In this document: piece by piece, positions 24,383 to 31,827 of the stretch
Layout: every line of letters begins with the position of its first letter
Numbering within the stretch: position 1 is the stretch's first letter
Origin: DAOUJI01 sp965237875
GTDB lineage: Bacteria; Chloroflexota; Dehalococcoidia; Lucifugimonadales; JAGWBF01
Direction of reading: 5' to 3'
DNA: 64,000 bases
NCBI GenBank assembly: GCA_965237875.1
Contig: CBDEGP010000001.1
Coordinates: 1,054,001-1,118,000 of the forward strand
The notes under the pieces: generated by a model
Told to the model about the DNA's origin: nothing
Seen by the model: the letters and a program-made list of their open reading frames with translations, nothing else
Database searches by the model: none
Made by a program: the position numbers and the translations under genes

Positions 24383-26031
24383 CCTGCAGTCCTCTCTTCC
24401 TCCCGCTGCCTTAACTCCACGCGCCGTATCTTGCCGCTGATGGTCTTGGGAAGCTCTGTGACGTACTCCACAGACCGGGGGTACTTGAAGGGAGCGGTTA
24501 CGGTCCTCACGTGAGTCTGGAGGCTCTGAGTCAATTCGTCCGACGGATGATAGCCGGGGGCCAGGACCACGAACGCCTTGACGATGTGGCCCCGCATCTC
24601 ATCCGGGCTGGCAACCACCGCCGACTCGGCGACGGCGGGATGCTCTATGAGGGCGCTTTCCACTTCGAAAGGCCCTATCCGGTAACCTGCCGATATGATT
24701 ACGTCGTCGGCCCTGCCGACGAACCAGAAGTACCCGTCCTCGTCCTTGAATCCCTTGTCCCCGGTCAGGTACCAGTCTCCCTGGAAGCAGGACGCCATTG
24801 CGTCCTCATCCTTCCAATACTCTTTCATAAGGCCAACGGGCCGTTCGGGTTTCACCTTCACGGCGATCTGGCCCTCCTCGCCCGTGGGAAGCTCGTCGCC
24901 CTCCTCGTCCACGATTGAAACTTCGAATCCGGGGGCCGGCTTCCCCATGGACCCGGGTTTTATGGGCATGCAACGGTAGTTTGCTACGAGCAGCGTCGTC
25001 TCAGTCTGGCCATAGCCGTCGTATATGTTCAGGCCGGTCCCTTCCTCCCAGACCTTCATAACCTCAGGGTTCAACGGCTCCCCTGCGCCGGTGCAGTGAC
25101 GCAGGCTGTTGAGGTCGTATTTTTTCAGGTCTTCGAGCACCAGCATACGGTAGGCGGTGGGAGGCGCGCAGAAGCTGGTGACGCCGTACCGTTCCAGAAT
25201 CCTCAACGTCAGGTCGGCGTCGAAACGTCCCACGGCGTTATGCTGCATGATGGCTGCGCCTTGGACCCATTGGCCGAACAGCTTCCCGTAGGCCGTTTTA
25301 GCCCAACCCGTGTCGGAAATGGCCCAGTGGAGGTCGGTGGGTTTCAGGTCATGCCAGAACTTGGCGGTGACGACGTGGGCCAGGGCGTATGACGCCTGGG
25401 TGTGGAGGACCATCTTGGGCGGACCCACCGTGCCGGAGGTGAAGTAGATGACCAGGGGGTCGTCGCTGCGGGTGGGTTCGACGCTTTCCAGGGCGGATGG
25501 CTGATTTTCCCTCTCCGTGCTCCAATTGGTCCAGCCGCGGCGTTCGCTGTCGATTAGGATGACGTGCTTTAGCGTGGGGCATCCGGCGACGATTTCATCC
25601 ACCTTGTATGCGTTCTCGGAGTCCACTATAGCCAGGCTGGCCTCGGCTCGGTTTACCCGGTACTCGATGTCGTGGGGAGTGCACAGGACGGTGGCGGGCA
25701 TCGGCACCACTCCCAACTTCATCATGCCCAGGATTGCCACGTACCATTCCGGAATACGCGGGGCCATTATGAAGGCCCGCTCTCCTTTTTCTATGCCCAG
25801 GTTGAGCAGCAGGTTGGCGAACTTGTTGGAGAGGACCTTGAGGTCATGGAAGGTGTGCTTGTCGGCGGAGTCGCCCGACGAGTGCACCGACACCAAGGCC
25901 AGCTTGGTGTGGTCATCCGCCCAGTTGTCCACGACATCGAACCCGAAGTTGTACAGTTCGGGGACGTCCAGCCGGAATTCCCGGCGGGCCTCTTCATAGT
26001 CCGGCATGTTGGGAGAAAGGTCTATTGTCAT
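24379..26031 (-). CDS. Acyl-CoA synthetase, medium-chain (MACS) type
   Basis: A second ANL ligase, 550 residues, only distantly related to its neighbour. The P-loop reads VIYFTSGTVGPPKMVLHT, the MACS form with a Val in place of the usual second Thr. Other blocks: GAGEPLNPEVMKVWEEGTGLNIYDGYGQTET, YLTGDKGFKDEDGYFWFVGRADDVIISAGYRIGPFEVE, and the catalytic Lys region VTELPKTISGKIRRVELR. It resembles acyl/aryl-CoA ligases of the butyrate/benzoate group. It is divergent from the SDR gene, with 219 bases between starts. Confidence 0.9.
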   Translation of the reverse strand: MTIDLSPNMPDYEEARREFRLDVPELYNFGFDVVDNWADDHTKLALVSVHSSGDSADKHTFHDLKVLSNKFANLLLNLGIEKGERAFIMAPRIPEWYVAILGMMKLGVVPMPATVLCTPHDIEYRVNRAEASLAIVDSENAYKVDEIVAGCPTLKHVILIDSERRGWTNWSTERENQPSALESVEPTRSDDPLVIYFTSGTVGPPKMVLHTQASYALAHVVTAKFWHDLKPTDLHWAISDTGWAKTAYGKLFGQWVQGAAIMQHNAVGRFDADLTLRILERYGVTSFCAPPTAYRMLVLEDLKKYDLNSLRHCTGAGEPLNPEVMKVWEEGTGLNIYDGYGQTETTLLVANYRCMPIKPGSMGKPAPGFEVSIVDEEGDELPTGEEGQIAVKVKPERPVGLMKEYWKDEDAMASCFQGDWYLTGDKGFKDEDGYFWFVGRADDVIISAGYRIGPFEVESALIEHPAVAESAVVASPDEMRGHIVKAFVVLAPGYHPSDELTQSLQTHVRTVTAPFKYPRSVEYVTELPKTISGKIRRVELRQREEERTAG

Positions 26032-26092
26032 GGAGCAATGCCTTTACCGCTGATTGAATCAATAAACCCCGGTGCGCGGCCCGTTGTGACCT

Positions 26093-26126
26093 GGCATGCC
26101 GCGGGCCGTGGCATGCCGCGGGCCGT
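26093..26126 (+). repeat. 17-base tandem duplication
   Basis: GGCATGCCGCGGGCCGT occurs twice in direct succession in the divergent intergenic region between the MACS ligase and the SDR gene. Probably a replication-slippage product. Confidence 0.7.
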
Positions 26127-26181
26127 GGGGGGGATTATAAAGGCTGTCCGGCGCCGTCTCAACCCTGGTGAGTTGGCCCCG

Positions 26182-26190
26182 TGCTATACT
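26182..26190 (+). promoter_or_regulatory. Extended -10 promoter of SDR gene 1
   Basis: TGCTATACT, an extended -10 about 60 bases above the ATG, with no recognisable -35. The gene itself has a strong AAGGAGG ribosome site. Confidence 0.45.
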
Positions 26191-26250
26191 CCCGTTGACC
26201 CATTAGTTCGGTGGCTGATTGGCCCATTAGCTTATTACAAGGAGGCGGCC

Positions 26251-27000
26251 ATGCGGTTGGAGGGTAAAGTGGCCCTGATAAGCGGAGGCGCCAGGGGAAT
26301 GGGCGCCGTAGAGGCCAAGCTGTTCGCAAGGGAAGGCGCTAAGGTCGTCCTTGGGGACGTGCTCGAAGCGGAGGGCATGGGCGTCGAGGCCGAAATCAAT
26401 GAGTCGGGCGGAGAGTCCGTCTTCATCAGACTGGACGTGACAGTCGCGGCGGACTGGGAAGCGGCTGTGGGCGTTGCAGTCGAGCGGTTTGGCAGATTGG
26501 ACATCCTCGTGAACAACGCCGGCATATCCAACCGGGCCACATTGGAGGACACCTCCGAAGAGGCATGGGACCGCATGTTGGACATCAACGCCAAGGGCGT
26601 TTTCCTGGGATCAAGACAAGCCATACCGGCTATGCGAAGCGCCGGCGGAGGATCAATCATAAACATTTCGTCCATCTACGGACTCATCGGAAGCCGCACT
26701 TCAGCGGCGTATCACGCCTCGAAGGGCGCCGTGCGGCTGCTCACCAAGGCCACGGCCATCCAGCACGCCTCGGAGAATATCCGCGGCAACTCGGTGCATC
26801 CGGGTTTCATCCAAACGCCTATGACTGAAGCGTCGTTGTCTGACCAGGAACACAGGGAACGCATAATCGCTTCCACTCCTCTTGGGAGATTGGGGGTCTC
26901 GGAAGATATAGCCAAGGGCGTCCTGTACCTGGCGTCCGATGAGTCATCCTATGTCACAGGCTCCGAGCTTGTCATCGACGGTGGTTTCACGGCCCAGTGA
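26251..27000 (+). CDS. Short-chain dehydrogenase/reductase (SDR), paralogue 1
   Basis: A classical SDR of 249 residues: cofactor loop ALISGGARGMGAVEAKLF, acidic residue after VVLGD (NAD preference inferred), NNAG, catalytic Ser in INISSIYG, and Tyr/Lys in YHASKGA. The C-terminal VTGSELVIDGGFTAQ is standard. It oxidises or reduces a hydroxyl/keto group. The protein at 39927-40682 is clearly homologous over its full length. A long upstream open frame is ruled out by the strong AAGGAGG site directly before the chosen ATG and by overlap with the divergent ligase. Confidence 0.92.
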   Translation: MRLEGKVALISGGARGMGAVEAKLFAREGAKVVLGDVLEAEGMGVEAEINESGGESVFIRLDVTVAADWEAAVGVAVERFGRLDILVNNAGISNRATLEDTSEEAWDRMLDINAKGVFLGSRQAIPAMRSAGGGSIINISSIYGLIGSRTSAAYHASKGAVRLLTKATAIQHASENIRGNSVHPGFIQTPMTEASLSDQEHRERIIASTPLGRLGVSEDIAKGVLYLASDESSYVTGSELVIDGGFTAQ

Positions 27001-27013
27001 AGGCGCCGGTTTG

Positions 27014-27022
27014 TGTTAAAAT
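27014..27022 (+). promoter_or_regulatory. Extended -10 promoter of the PEP-mutase-like gene
   Basis: TGTTAAAAT, an extended -10 with no clear -35, 45 bases above the chosen ATG at 27068. Confidence 0.4.
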
Positions 27023-27067
27023 TCATCCTGCATCCCGATGGAACTTGCCATATTCGAAAGGAGCCTG

Positions 27068-27925
27068 ATGCTGCTCTCAGAACGCCGCCAGCGCTACCGC
27101 AACATCCTGGAAGGAGACCAATGCGTTCATCCTGCGTCGGTCTTCGACGCCATGTCCGCCCGTATGGCCGACTCCCTGGGGTTCGAGGTGGGGATGTTGT
27201 CGGGGTCAATCGCCTCAGGCGCGGTGCTTGGAGCGCCTGACATAATAGTCCTGACCCTAACTGAGTTCGCACAGCAGGCCCGCCGTGTGACGCGCGCCTG
27301 CGACATCAGTCTCATGGTTGACGCCGACCACGGCTACGGCAACGCTATGAACGTCATGCGCACAGTAGAAGAGATGGAGGCCTCGGGCGTTTCCTGCCTT
27401 ACCATAGAGGACACGGCGCTTCCCCGAGGTTTCAGGCACGGTGAAGAGCTGATATCCCAGGAGGAGATGGTGGGCAAGCTGAAGGCCGCATTGTCCGCCA
27501 GGCAGGACCCAACCCTGGTAATAGTCGGACGGACCAACTCGCGGGCCTGCTCCGGGACCGAAGAGTTGGCTGAGAGGGCCAGGGCTTACGAAGCGACGGG
27601 CATCGACGGCATATTCGTCGCCGGGCTCAGCAGCGGCGAGGAGCTGGACGCCATTCTAAGCGCGACCAAGCTGCCCCTGCTCCTCGGGTCTGCTCCGGCG
27701 TCTCTTGGCGGCAAGGAGGAGCTGGCGAAAAAGCGGGTCAGGATAGCCCTGCAAGGCCACCTTCCCTTCTATGCTGCGGCCAAAGCGGTCTACGACACCC
27801 TCAAGCATCTGGCGGATGGAGGGGCGCCGGCCGACATACAGGGCAACGTGGCCGCCGGAGAGCTGCTGGACATATCCATGAAGCAGCCTGAATACTCCAC
27901 GTGGACCAAGGACTTTCTCAACTAG
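27068..27925 (+). CDS. Isocitrate lyase/PEP mutase superfamily protein (oxaloacetate decarboxylase-like)
   Basis: A 285-residue TIM-barrel lyase. It shows HPASVFDAMSARMADSLGFEVGMLSGS, the metal-binding VDADHGYGNAMNVMRTVEEME, CLTIEDTALPRGF, and VIVGRTNSRACSGTEELAERARAYEATGIDGIFV. The KKCG-type motif of true isocitrate lyase is absent, as in oxaloacetate decarboxylases, carboxyvinyl-carboxyphosphonate mutases and 2-methylisocitrate-type lyases. The frame extends 10 codons upstream, but AAAGGAG sits 4 bases before this ATG. It is followed closely by an NTF2-like gene and the second monooxygenase. Confidence 0.85.
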   Translation: MLLSERRQRYRNILEGDQCVHPASVFDAMSARMADSLGFEVGMLSGSIASGAVLGAPDIIVLTLTEFAQQARRVTRACDISLMVDADHGYGNAMNVMRTVEEMEASGVSCLTIEDTALPRGFRHGEELISQEEMVGKLKAALSARQDPTLVIVGRTNSRACSGTEELAERARAYEATGIDGIFVAGLSSGEELDAILSATKLPLLLGSAPASLGGKEELAKKRVRIALQGHLPFYAAAKAVYDTLKHLADGGAPADIQGNVAAGELLDISMKQPEYSTWTKDFLN

Positions 27926-27934
27926 GAGGCGGTT

Positions 27935-28438
27935 ATGGCGATGGAATCGGCGATCTCGGAGATGCTCGACCGACAGGGGATACGGGACGTAATGGCCCGG
28001 TATTATCGAGGTATAGACAGAAAAGACATGGAGTTGGTGGGTGACTGCTTTACGGAGGACGCCTATGCCAGATACGGCACTTTCGAAGCCATTGGACGTG
28101 ACCGCATCAAAGAAGTCCTCGGGACGATCGTTCGTTGCTTCGGCGCATCCATCCATTTGAGGGGCGACCAGGAAGTCAAGCTCGACGGTGACACTGCCGA
28201 GGTGGAGACCTATGCCGTGGACTATTTGAACTATACCGTTGACGGCGTCCCCCACCAGTCCACCCACGGCCTCAGATATCGGGACACCATGGTCCGGGAA
28301 GGCGAAGTATGGCGCGTGAAGCACAGGGTGCTCCAGTCCGACTGGACCCGCGCCTACCCCATTGACCCCACTGTACCCCTCCAGTTCGATTCGGACGCTT
28401 CCAAGACTCTGATAAAAGGGAGACAGATAGTCCAATAA
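27935..28438 (+). CDS. NTF2-like / SnoaL-type protein
   Basis: A 167-residue protein with the cone-shaped NTF2 fold pattern: IRDVMARYYRGIDRKDMELVGDCFTEDAYARYGTFEAIGRDRIKEVL, then HLRGDQEVKLDGDTAEVETYAVDYL and GEVWRVKHRVLQSDWTRAYP. Members range from ring-hydroxylating dioxygenase small subunits to isomerases and hydratases. It lies 9 bases after the lyase gene and 31 bases before the monooxygenase, so it probably acts in the same degradation route. Confidence 0.82.
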   Translation: MAMESAISEMLDRQGIRDVMARYYRGIDRKDMELVGDCFTEDAYARYGTFEAIGRDRIKEVLGTIVRCFGASIHLRGDQEVKLDGDTAEVETYAVDYLNYTVDGVPHQSTHGLRYRDTMVREGEVWRVKHRVLQSDWTRAYPIDPTVPLQFDSDASKTLIKGRQIVQ

Positions 28439-28469
28439 TTGATGACAATAGACTAGCGGGAGGTTGGCC

Positions 28470-29657
28470 ATGGTAGAGCAACTTGCACGGCCCAAGGACA
28501 AGGTGGAAGTCTACTGGTTCTCGGAGCAGCCCAACGGATACATCACCGACAACGACCTGGAGAAGTACCCTTCAGGCCGCCTGGGATTCCCCAACTCCCA
28601 CTTCGACCGGCACAAGGCCCACGTTCTCTATTCCCAGTACCACGACCAGTACGCCTATGCTGACGAGGTGGACTTCGACGGCATCATGAGCAACGAGCAC
28701 CACTCGGCCTACTGGTGCATGAAGCCCGCAGTGAACCTGGACGCGGCGGTGATCTCCAAGGTGACCAGGAAGGTCAAAATCGCCATCCTGGGCAACGTCA
28801 TAGCCATCAACGACCCCGTCAGGATGGCCGAAGAGATTGCCATGCTGGACTGCTACTCCGGCGGTCGAATCATCTCCGGGTTCGTGAGGGGCGGCGCCGT
28901 GGAAAGTCTTCAAGGGGGCATCGACCCTTCCGAGAACCGGGAGCGGTTCGAGGAGGCCCACGACCTCATCATCAAGTGTTGGACAGAGCCGGGACCTTTC
29001 CGGTTCGAGGGCAAGCACTATCAGTACAGGGTGGTCAACCCGTGGGTCCTGCCAATGCAGGAGCCGCACCCGGACATCTGGTTCCCTGGCACCGGCAGCC
29101 CTGAGAGCGTGGTCTGGGCGGCCAGCCACGGCCATCCCTACATGAACCTGGGCGCTCTGCTGGAGATCACCCAATGGCTAAAGGACATTTACATCGACAC
29201 GGCTCGCGAAGCCGGATACAAGCCTGGGCCTGAGCACTTCGGCTACCTGCTCAAGGTGTTCTGCGCAGACACTGACGAAAAGGCCATCGAGATGGGGCGA
29301 CGGTTCCTGTGGACTGAAAACCACCGCCAGCGTGGACCCAGGGAGCATGTGGACCCGCCCGGTTATCAGTCGAGGGGAGCGCTGAAGGTCAAGGCGCAGC
29401 GGCCCACCGCGGGAGGTTTCGTTGGGAAGAAACTCAACTACGACGAGTTGCGGGGACTCAACAACATCATCGTTGGAAGCCCTGATACAGTGGTGTCAAA
29501 GCTGACGGAGGTCATCTCGCGCCTCAACCCCGGTTACCTGCACATATACGGCAACGAGGGCGACATGCCCCACGAGGACGTGATGCGGTCCATCGAGCTG
29601 CTGGGCAGGGAAGTGATTCCCGCTTTGCACGAGATCAAGCTCCAACCCTACGAGTAG
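28470..29657 (+). CDS. LLM-class flavin-dependent monooxygenase, paralogue 2
   Basis: A 395-residue luciferase-like monooxygenase that aligns almost residue for residue with the product of 16803-17972 (shared YWFSEQP/FWFSEQP, DEVDFDGIMSNEHHSAYWCMKPAVN, DIWFPGTGSPESVVWAASHGHPYMNLGAL). The TTG six bases upstream is less likely than this ATG, which has GGGAGG at the right distance. It ends the lyase/NTF2/monooxygenase run. Two such close copies in one island point to recent duplication with possible substrate divergence. Confidence 0.9.
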   Translation: MVEQLARPKDKVEVYWFSEQPNGYITDNDLEKYPSGRLGFPNSHFDRHKAHVLYSQYHDQYAYADEVDFDGIMSNEHHSAYWCMKPAVNLDAAVISKVTRKVKIAILGNVIAINDPVRMAEEIAMLDCYSGGRIISGFVRGGAVESLQGGIDPSENRERFEEAHDLIIKCWTEPGPFRFEGKHYQYRVVNPWVLPMQEPHPDIWFPGTGSPESVVWAASHGHPYMNLGALLEITQWLKDIYIDTAREAGYKPGPEHFGYLLKVFCADTDEKAIEMGRRFLWTENHRQRGPREHVDPPGYQSRGALKVKAQRPTAGGFVGKKLNYDELRGLNNIIVGSPDTVVSKLTEVISRLNPGYLHIYGNEGDMPHEDVMRSIELLGREVIPALHEIKLQPYE

Positions 29658-29755
29658 CAGCGGGGGATGCTCGCCACCGGAACAAAAACACTCAGGTTAT
29701 AGACGGAAACCGCAAATTTACCGCGGTTGGTGAAACCTGACCGAACGCGTTCCTA

Positions 29756-29784
29756 TTGACATATATTTGATTTAGTTGTTAAAT
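29756..29784 (+). promoter_or_regulatory. Promoter of substrate-binding protein gene 1
   Basis: TTGACA (29756-29761), 17-base spacer, TTAAAT (29779-29784). The same two hexamers at the same spacing occur upstream of the second binding-protein gene, with further matches on both sides (CGTTCCTAT before, CGGTCGG-AGG after). Confidence 0.75.
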
Positions 29785-29815
29785 TCCCCAAACACGGCGG
29801 TCGGGAGGTCCTTGC

Positions 29816-31603
29816 ATGACGATTCTGAGGCTCCTCAAGTCAAGGTGGATGCTCACTTTGCCTCTTCTGCTGGTCTTGGCGGCGGCAATGGCGTGCGGAG
29901 ACGAGGCGACCCCAACGTCGGCGCCAACATCCACGACGCAGCCCACTCCGACTTCACCGGCCGCTACATCGACGCCCGAACCAACGACCCCGGCGGTTAT
30001 GATAGAAGGTGAATACGGAGGCTCTGTCACGCTTTACAACTCGGCCTATGCCGCTCACTTCGATATGCACTTGGGGCCGTCTCTCCACTCCACCCGCGGT
30101 GGGAGGGCCGCCTTCAACGGGTTGGTGCATTACAACTTCGAGGACGCGCGGGAAGTTCTTTGCGACCTGTGCGCTGACTGGGCGCTGTCCGATGACGGGT
30201 TGACTTATACGTTCAACATGAACCCTGCCGCCACGTGGCAGGACGGGACCAAGGTTACTGCTGGAGACGTGAAGTACAGCCTGGACCGGATGGTGGCAGC
30301 AGGCGAAGTTAGACCGAGGTCGGGCGCCATCAGAGCGTATTACGAGAGTTCACGGGTCGTAGACGACGGGACCTTGGAAGTGACTACCTCGTTCCCCGCC
30401 GCCGCATTCTTGAAGTTCCTGGCCTTGGACTACATGGTGATTGTCAGCGAGGCCCATACCACATCGGGGGTCGACGTGGATCTGCCTGAAAACGTGATGG
30501 GTTCAGGAGCATTCCGGCTTGTGGACGTGATCAACGGAGAGAAATGGTCCTTTGAGAAGAACGAAAACTATTGGAAGCCAGGACTGCCGTTCCTGGATAG
30601 AGCGGACGTTCTTGTGATCCAGGGCAGGAGCAACCAGTTGGCCTCCTTGCTTACTGGCCAGACCCTTAGCTCTATGGGCGCTCCCAGCTCGGTAGATTCG
30701 TCCACCCGACCCTCCGCGATAGAGCAGTCCGGTGGGAAGTTGAGACCCAGCGAAGCGCTGACTGGCCCGATAGCGGCCTTCGTAAACCATTTGAATCCTC
30801 CTTTCGATGACGTCAACGTCAGAAAGGCCGTCAACCTGGCAATCAACAGGCAGGAGTTCAAGGACGGCGTCTACCAAGGCGTCATGTGGCCCGGCTCCTA
30901 TTTCGGACCTGGCGTTGCCAACGGGGAGGCCGAAACTTCCCAGTGGGAAGGGTACAGAGTGAACGCCGACGGCTCCAAAGTACAGGAAGACCTGGACACG
31001 GCAAGGGCCTTGCTCGAGTCATCAGGCTACGGTTCCGGCAATCCGCTCAAGTTCGACATCATGGTGAGGACCGTCAGCATATACCCGACTGCCGCAGTCT
31101 TCCTGAAAGAGCAATTCGAGGCGATAGCGCCCTGGGTGGAAGTAGAGATCGAAGAAGTTGAAAGCGTCGCAGGCATCACGCGTCAGGCGTCCGGTGAGTT
31201 CCAGATGAGCTACAGGATCATCGCAACCTTGACAGACGACCCAGACGGGGTCTTCCTGCCCATATACCTGCCGGGCGGCTCTGAGAACCCTCTGGGTTAC
31301 GAGGACCCAAGGGTCGTGGACATCTTCGAACGGCAGAAGAGGGAGCTCGACCCCGCGACGCGGCTGGAGCTTCTGAGGGAAGCCGACGACATCCTAAGAC
31401 AAGGTGAAAGCCAGTGGTTCCAGGTGGGTTGGGGACCCAGCTTTGGAGTGGCCAGCGTCAAGCTGAAGAACTTGGGTCTATGGCCCAACCAGTACGGGGA
31501 ATACCTCCGGCCCATAGACATGCTTGCAGGGTTGGAGCACGTCTGGCTCGACCCTGACGCTCCGCTGTACGACCCCGACAACCCGCCGTACCCCGCGCCG
31601 TAA
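29816..31603 (+). CDS. ABC transporter substrate-binding lipoprotein, family 5, copy 1
   Basis: A 595-residue DppA/OppA-type extracellular binding protein. The lipobox LAAAMAC places the lipidated Cys at residue 27, followed by a Thr/Pro/Ser-rich linker to about 62. The SBP_bac_5 core then shows FNGLVHYNFEDAREVLCDLCADWALSDDGLTYTFNM, WQDGTKVTAGDVKYSLDRMV, NVMGSGAFRLVDVINGEKWSFEKNENYW and VRKAVNLAINRQEFKDGVY. It binds a peptide, opine or other solute outside the membrane and hands it to permeases, here encoded downstream. The next gene is a close paralogue. Unusual CDLC motif near the N-terminus is shared by both. Confidence 0.92.
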   Translation: MTILRLLKSRWMLTLPLLLVLAAAMACGDEATPTSAPTSTTQPTPTSPAATSTPEPTTPAVMIEGEYGGSVTLYNSAYAAHFDMHLGPSLHSTRGGRAAFNGLVHYNFEDAREVLCDLCADWALSDDGLTYTFNMNPAATWQDGTKVTAGDVKYSLDRMVAAGEVRPRSGAIRAYYESSRVVDDGTLEVTTSFPAAAFLKFLALDYMVIVSEAHTTSGVDVDLPENVMGSGAFRLVDVINGEKWSFEKNENYWKPGLPFLDRADVLVIQGRSNQLASLLTGQTLSSMGAPSSVDSSTRPSAIEQSGGKLRPSEALTGPIAAFVNHLNPPFDDVNVRKAVNLAINRQEFKDGVYQGVMWPGSYFGPGVANGEAETSQWEGYRVNADGSKVQEDLDTARALLESSGYGSGNPLKFDIMVRTVSIYPTAAVFLKEQFEAIAPWVEVEIEEVESVAGITRQASGEFQMSYRIIATLTDDPDGVFLPIYLPGGSENPLGYEDPRVVDIFERQKRELDPATRLELLREADDILRQGESQWFQVGWGPSFGVASVKLKNLGLWPNQYGEYLRPIDMLAGLEHVWLDPDAPLYDPDNPPYPAP

Positions 31604-31625
31604 AGCCGGTCCACTGTAGAATTAG

Positions 31626-31660
31626 TTGGCCGCTGCCGCAACGATTCCGGCAGCGGCCAA
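31626..31660 (+). terminator. Terminator-like hairpin after binding-protein gene 1
   Basis: TTGGCCGCTGCCG and CGGCAGCGGCCAA form a 13-base perfect stem around a 9-base loop; the following TACTATTTG is only a weak T-run. An equivalent hairpin follows the paralogous gene, so it could reduce read-through or protect the transcript 3' end. Confidence 0.65.
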
Positions 31661-31767
31661 TACTATTTGCAACTTGGCGGACGCCTATATGATTAGTTCT
31701 AGGCCAAATCATAGACGGTAATCGTAAATCTATGGTGTATGCTGAAACCTAACCCAATCCGTTCCTA

Positions 31768-31796
31768 TTGACATCCTTGAATGATGTCTGTTAAAT
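31768..31796 (+). promoter_or_regulatory. Promoter of substrate-binding protein gene 2
   Basis: TTGACA (31768-31773), 17-base spacer, TTAAAT (31791-31796), matching the promoter of the first copy in both hexamers and spacing. Confidence 0.75.
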
Positions 31797-31827
31797 TCGC
31801 CGAAATCTACGGTCGGAGGTTCCTTGT

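Noticed and set aside
25672..26250. Upstream extension of SDR gene 1
   Set aside because: Antisense to the MACS-type ligase; the ATG at 26251 has a strong AAGGAGG site and starts the SDR fold directly.
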